From Phycisphaerales bacterium UBA1926 (GTDB lineage Bacteria; Planctomycetota; Phycisphaerae; Phycisphaerales; UBA1924), in the NCBI GenBank assembly GCA_002337215.1, contig DDFO01000053.1, positions 645-14,382 of the forward strand: DNA of 13,738 bases, read 5' to 3'. Shown in pieces: positions 12,883 through 13,738 of the stretch. Within the stretch, counting starts at the first letter, position 1; every line of letters begins with the position of its first letter. Below the pieces are notes generated by a model, which was given only the letters and a program-made list of their open reading frames with translations, did no database searches and had not been told where the DNA came from. The position numbers and the translations under genes were made by a program.

Positions 12883-13738
12883 ATGAAGATCAAGAGTGGT
12901 CTCATTCTGGCGCTCGCGGCCGGTAGCGTCGCGACCGCGGCCGACGACATTACGCCCATCAAGCTCGACTACCAGACCCGCGAGGCTGGCTACGACGGCT
13001 ACATCTACCACGTCGGTACCACCGGCGAGCGCATCGTTTCGACCGAGGCTTCGGCCACGGCGACCGGCGCGGCCCGTGGCGCTGGTTGGACCTGGACCAA
13101 CAACGTCATCGACCACTGCGTCCCGGACGCGTTCCCCGATGACGGCGTGCTGAACGTCGGTGTGTTCACCGGCATGCACTCCGAGGCCGCCGGCGACGCG
13201 ATCGATCCGTTCGCCGTCCGCTACTGGGGTGACTGGTTCGAGGCGCCGGGTGACACGATCATCAACGGCATCAGCTTCACGACCTTCGCGCAGATCGTCG
13301 ACGTCGACAACGACGGCAACGGCGTCGGCGATGGTGTTGCTGGTCTCGACTGGTTCCTCGTCTTCACCGAAGAGGACCGTCTGACCGACCGTTCGGGCGC
13401 CACCGCCCACAGCCCGATCCTCGTCGAGAGCATCGCGGGTTCGCTCGACGTCGGTGCGACCGACGGCGTGGCTGGCGACGGCCTGATCTCCTTCCAGGAA
13501 GGTCAGCTGATCATCAACTTCATCGACCTCACCGCCGGTGATGTTCCGACCGACATCGAGATCGCCGACACCAACGGCGTTTCGGACGGTGCGTTCGGCG
13601 TTGACTCGATCTTCTCGGGTATCGCGGGCGTCGATATGAGCCCCACCGATGGCACCGATGACGCCGGCGTCGGCTTCTTCAACCTCGGCTTCGTGGTTGG
13701 CTATCGCCAGCCGGGCGTCGCCGAGGGTGACGGCATCA
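12883..13738 (+). CDS. Secreted protein, probably highly expressed, 3' end outside window
   Basis: The frame stays open to the right edge (285 residues seen). The N-terminus is a signal peptide, MKIKSGLILALAAGSVATAA, with cleavage expected before DDIT. The mature part is acidic, with many Asp and Gly. DVDNDGNGVGDG (140-151) fits a DxDxDG calcium loop, and GVAGDGLISFQEG (195-207) looks like a second turn. Only one cysteine is visible (Cys79). I do not recognise the family. Planctomycete secreted proteins of this style often end in a dockerin or PEP-CTERM tail, which would lie outside the window. Codon choice is strongly restricted to C-ending and selected codons (GTC, ATC, ACC, GGC, GAC, with CGT for many Arg), unlike the G-rich usage of carA and murD. 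With the best promoter and Shine-Dalgarno in the window, this suggests high expression. A reverse-strand open frame at 12877-13410 is its shadow. Confidence 0.78.
   Translation, partial: MKIKSGLILALAAGSVATAADDITPIKLDYQTREAGYDGYIYHVGTTGERIVSTEASATATGAARGAGWTWTNNVIDHCVPDAFPDDGVLNVGVFTGMHSEAAGDAIDPFAVRYWGDWFEAPGDTIINGISFTTFAQIVDVDNDGNGVGDGVAGLDWFLVFTEEDRLTDRSGATAHSPILVESIAGSLDVGATDGVAGDGLISFQEGQLIINFIDLTAGDVPTDIEIADTNGVSDGAFGVDSIFSGIAGVDMSPTDGTDDAGVGFFNLGFVVGYRQPGVAEGDGI

Noticed and set aside
12877..13410. A 177-residue - frame opposite the terminal gene
   Set aside because: The + frame has a signal peptide, a strong Shine-Dalgarno and optimised codons; the - frame has none of these.
1..13738. 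tRNA, rRNA, CRISPR arrays, defence or secondary-metabolite clusters
   Set aside because: Nothing in the intergenic gaps resembles a tRNA cloverleaf or rRNA, there are no spaced repeats, and the recognisable genes are housekeeping or isolated envelope proteins. Reading was by eye only.

Overview
This is a GC-rich (by eye, mostly 60-65%), densely packed chromosomal stretch that looks like a planctomycete, most likely of the Phycisphaerae. That placement is an inference. It rests on a secreted protein ending in a 'GC-type' dockerin module, a planctomycete-style REP-associated tyrosine transposase, a YdjY-type lipoprotein, a two-helix zinc-ribbon membrane protein, and many genes without a Shine-Dalgarno sequence. 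No database search was run.

Layout from left to right: a transposase cut by the left edge (+), followed by a REP-like palindrome; a small AT-richer membrane protein that directly abuts lepA (both -); a divergent zinc-ribbon membrane protein (+); two adjacent hairpins in a convergent gap; a dockerin protein with its own promoter candidate (-); a SAM methyltransferase and a tail-anchored unknown (-); a two-helix unknown (+) converging with only 3 bp on the cluster priA-murD-ydjY-like lipoprotein (-); carA (+), divergent from priA across 39 bp; a 450-bp gene-free regulatory stretch; and a strongly expressed-looking secreted protein (+) cut by the right edge.

The housekeeping genes cover translation (EF-4/LepA), replication restart (PriA), peptidoglycan precursor synthesis (MurD) and carbamoyl phosphate synthesis (CarA). 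priA, murD and the lipoprotein gene are separated by 14 bp and then overlap by 4 nt, so they are probably one transcript.

The parts most worth a second look are regulatory. The last gene has a good sigma-70-type promoter, a predicted leader of about 275 nt that would begin with a stem-loop, mutually exclusive downstream hairpins, and a Shine-Dalgarno that can be placed in a hairpin loop. The dockerin gene also has a hairpin at its predicted 5' end. I did not find a convincing new enzymatic or defence system, tRNA, rRNA or CRISPR array.
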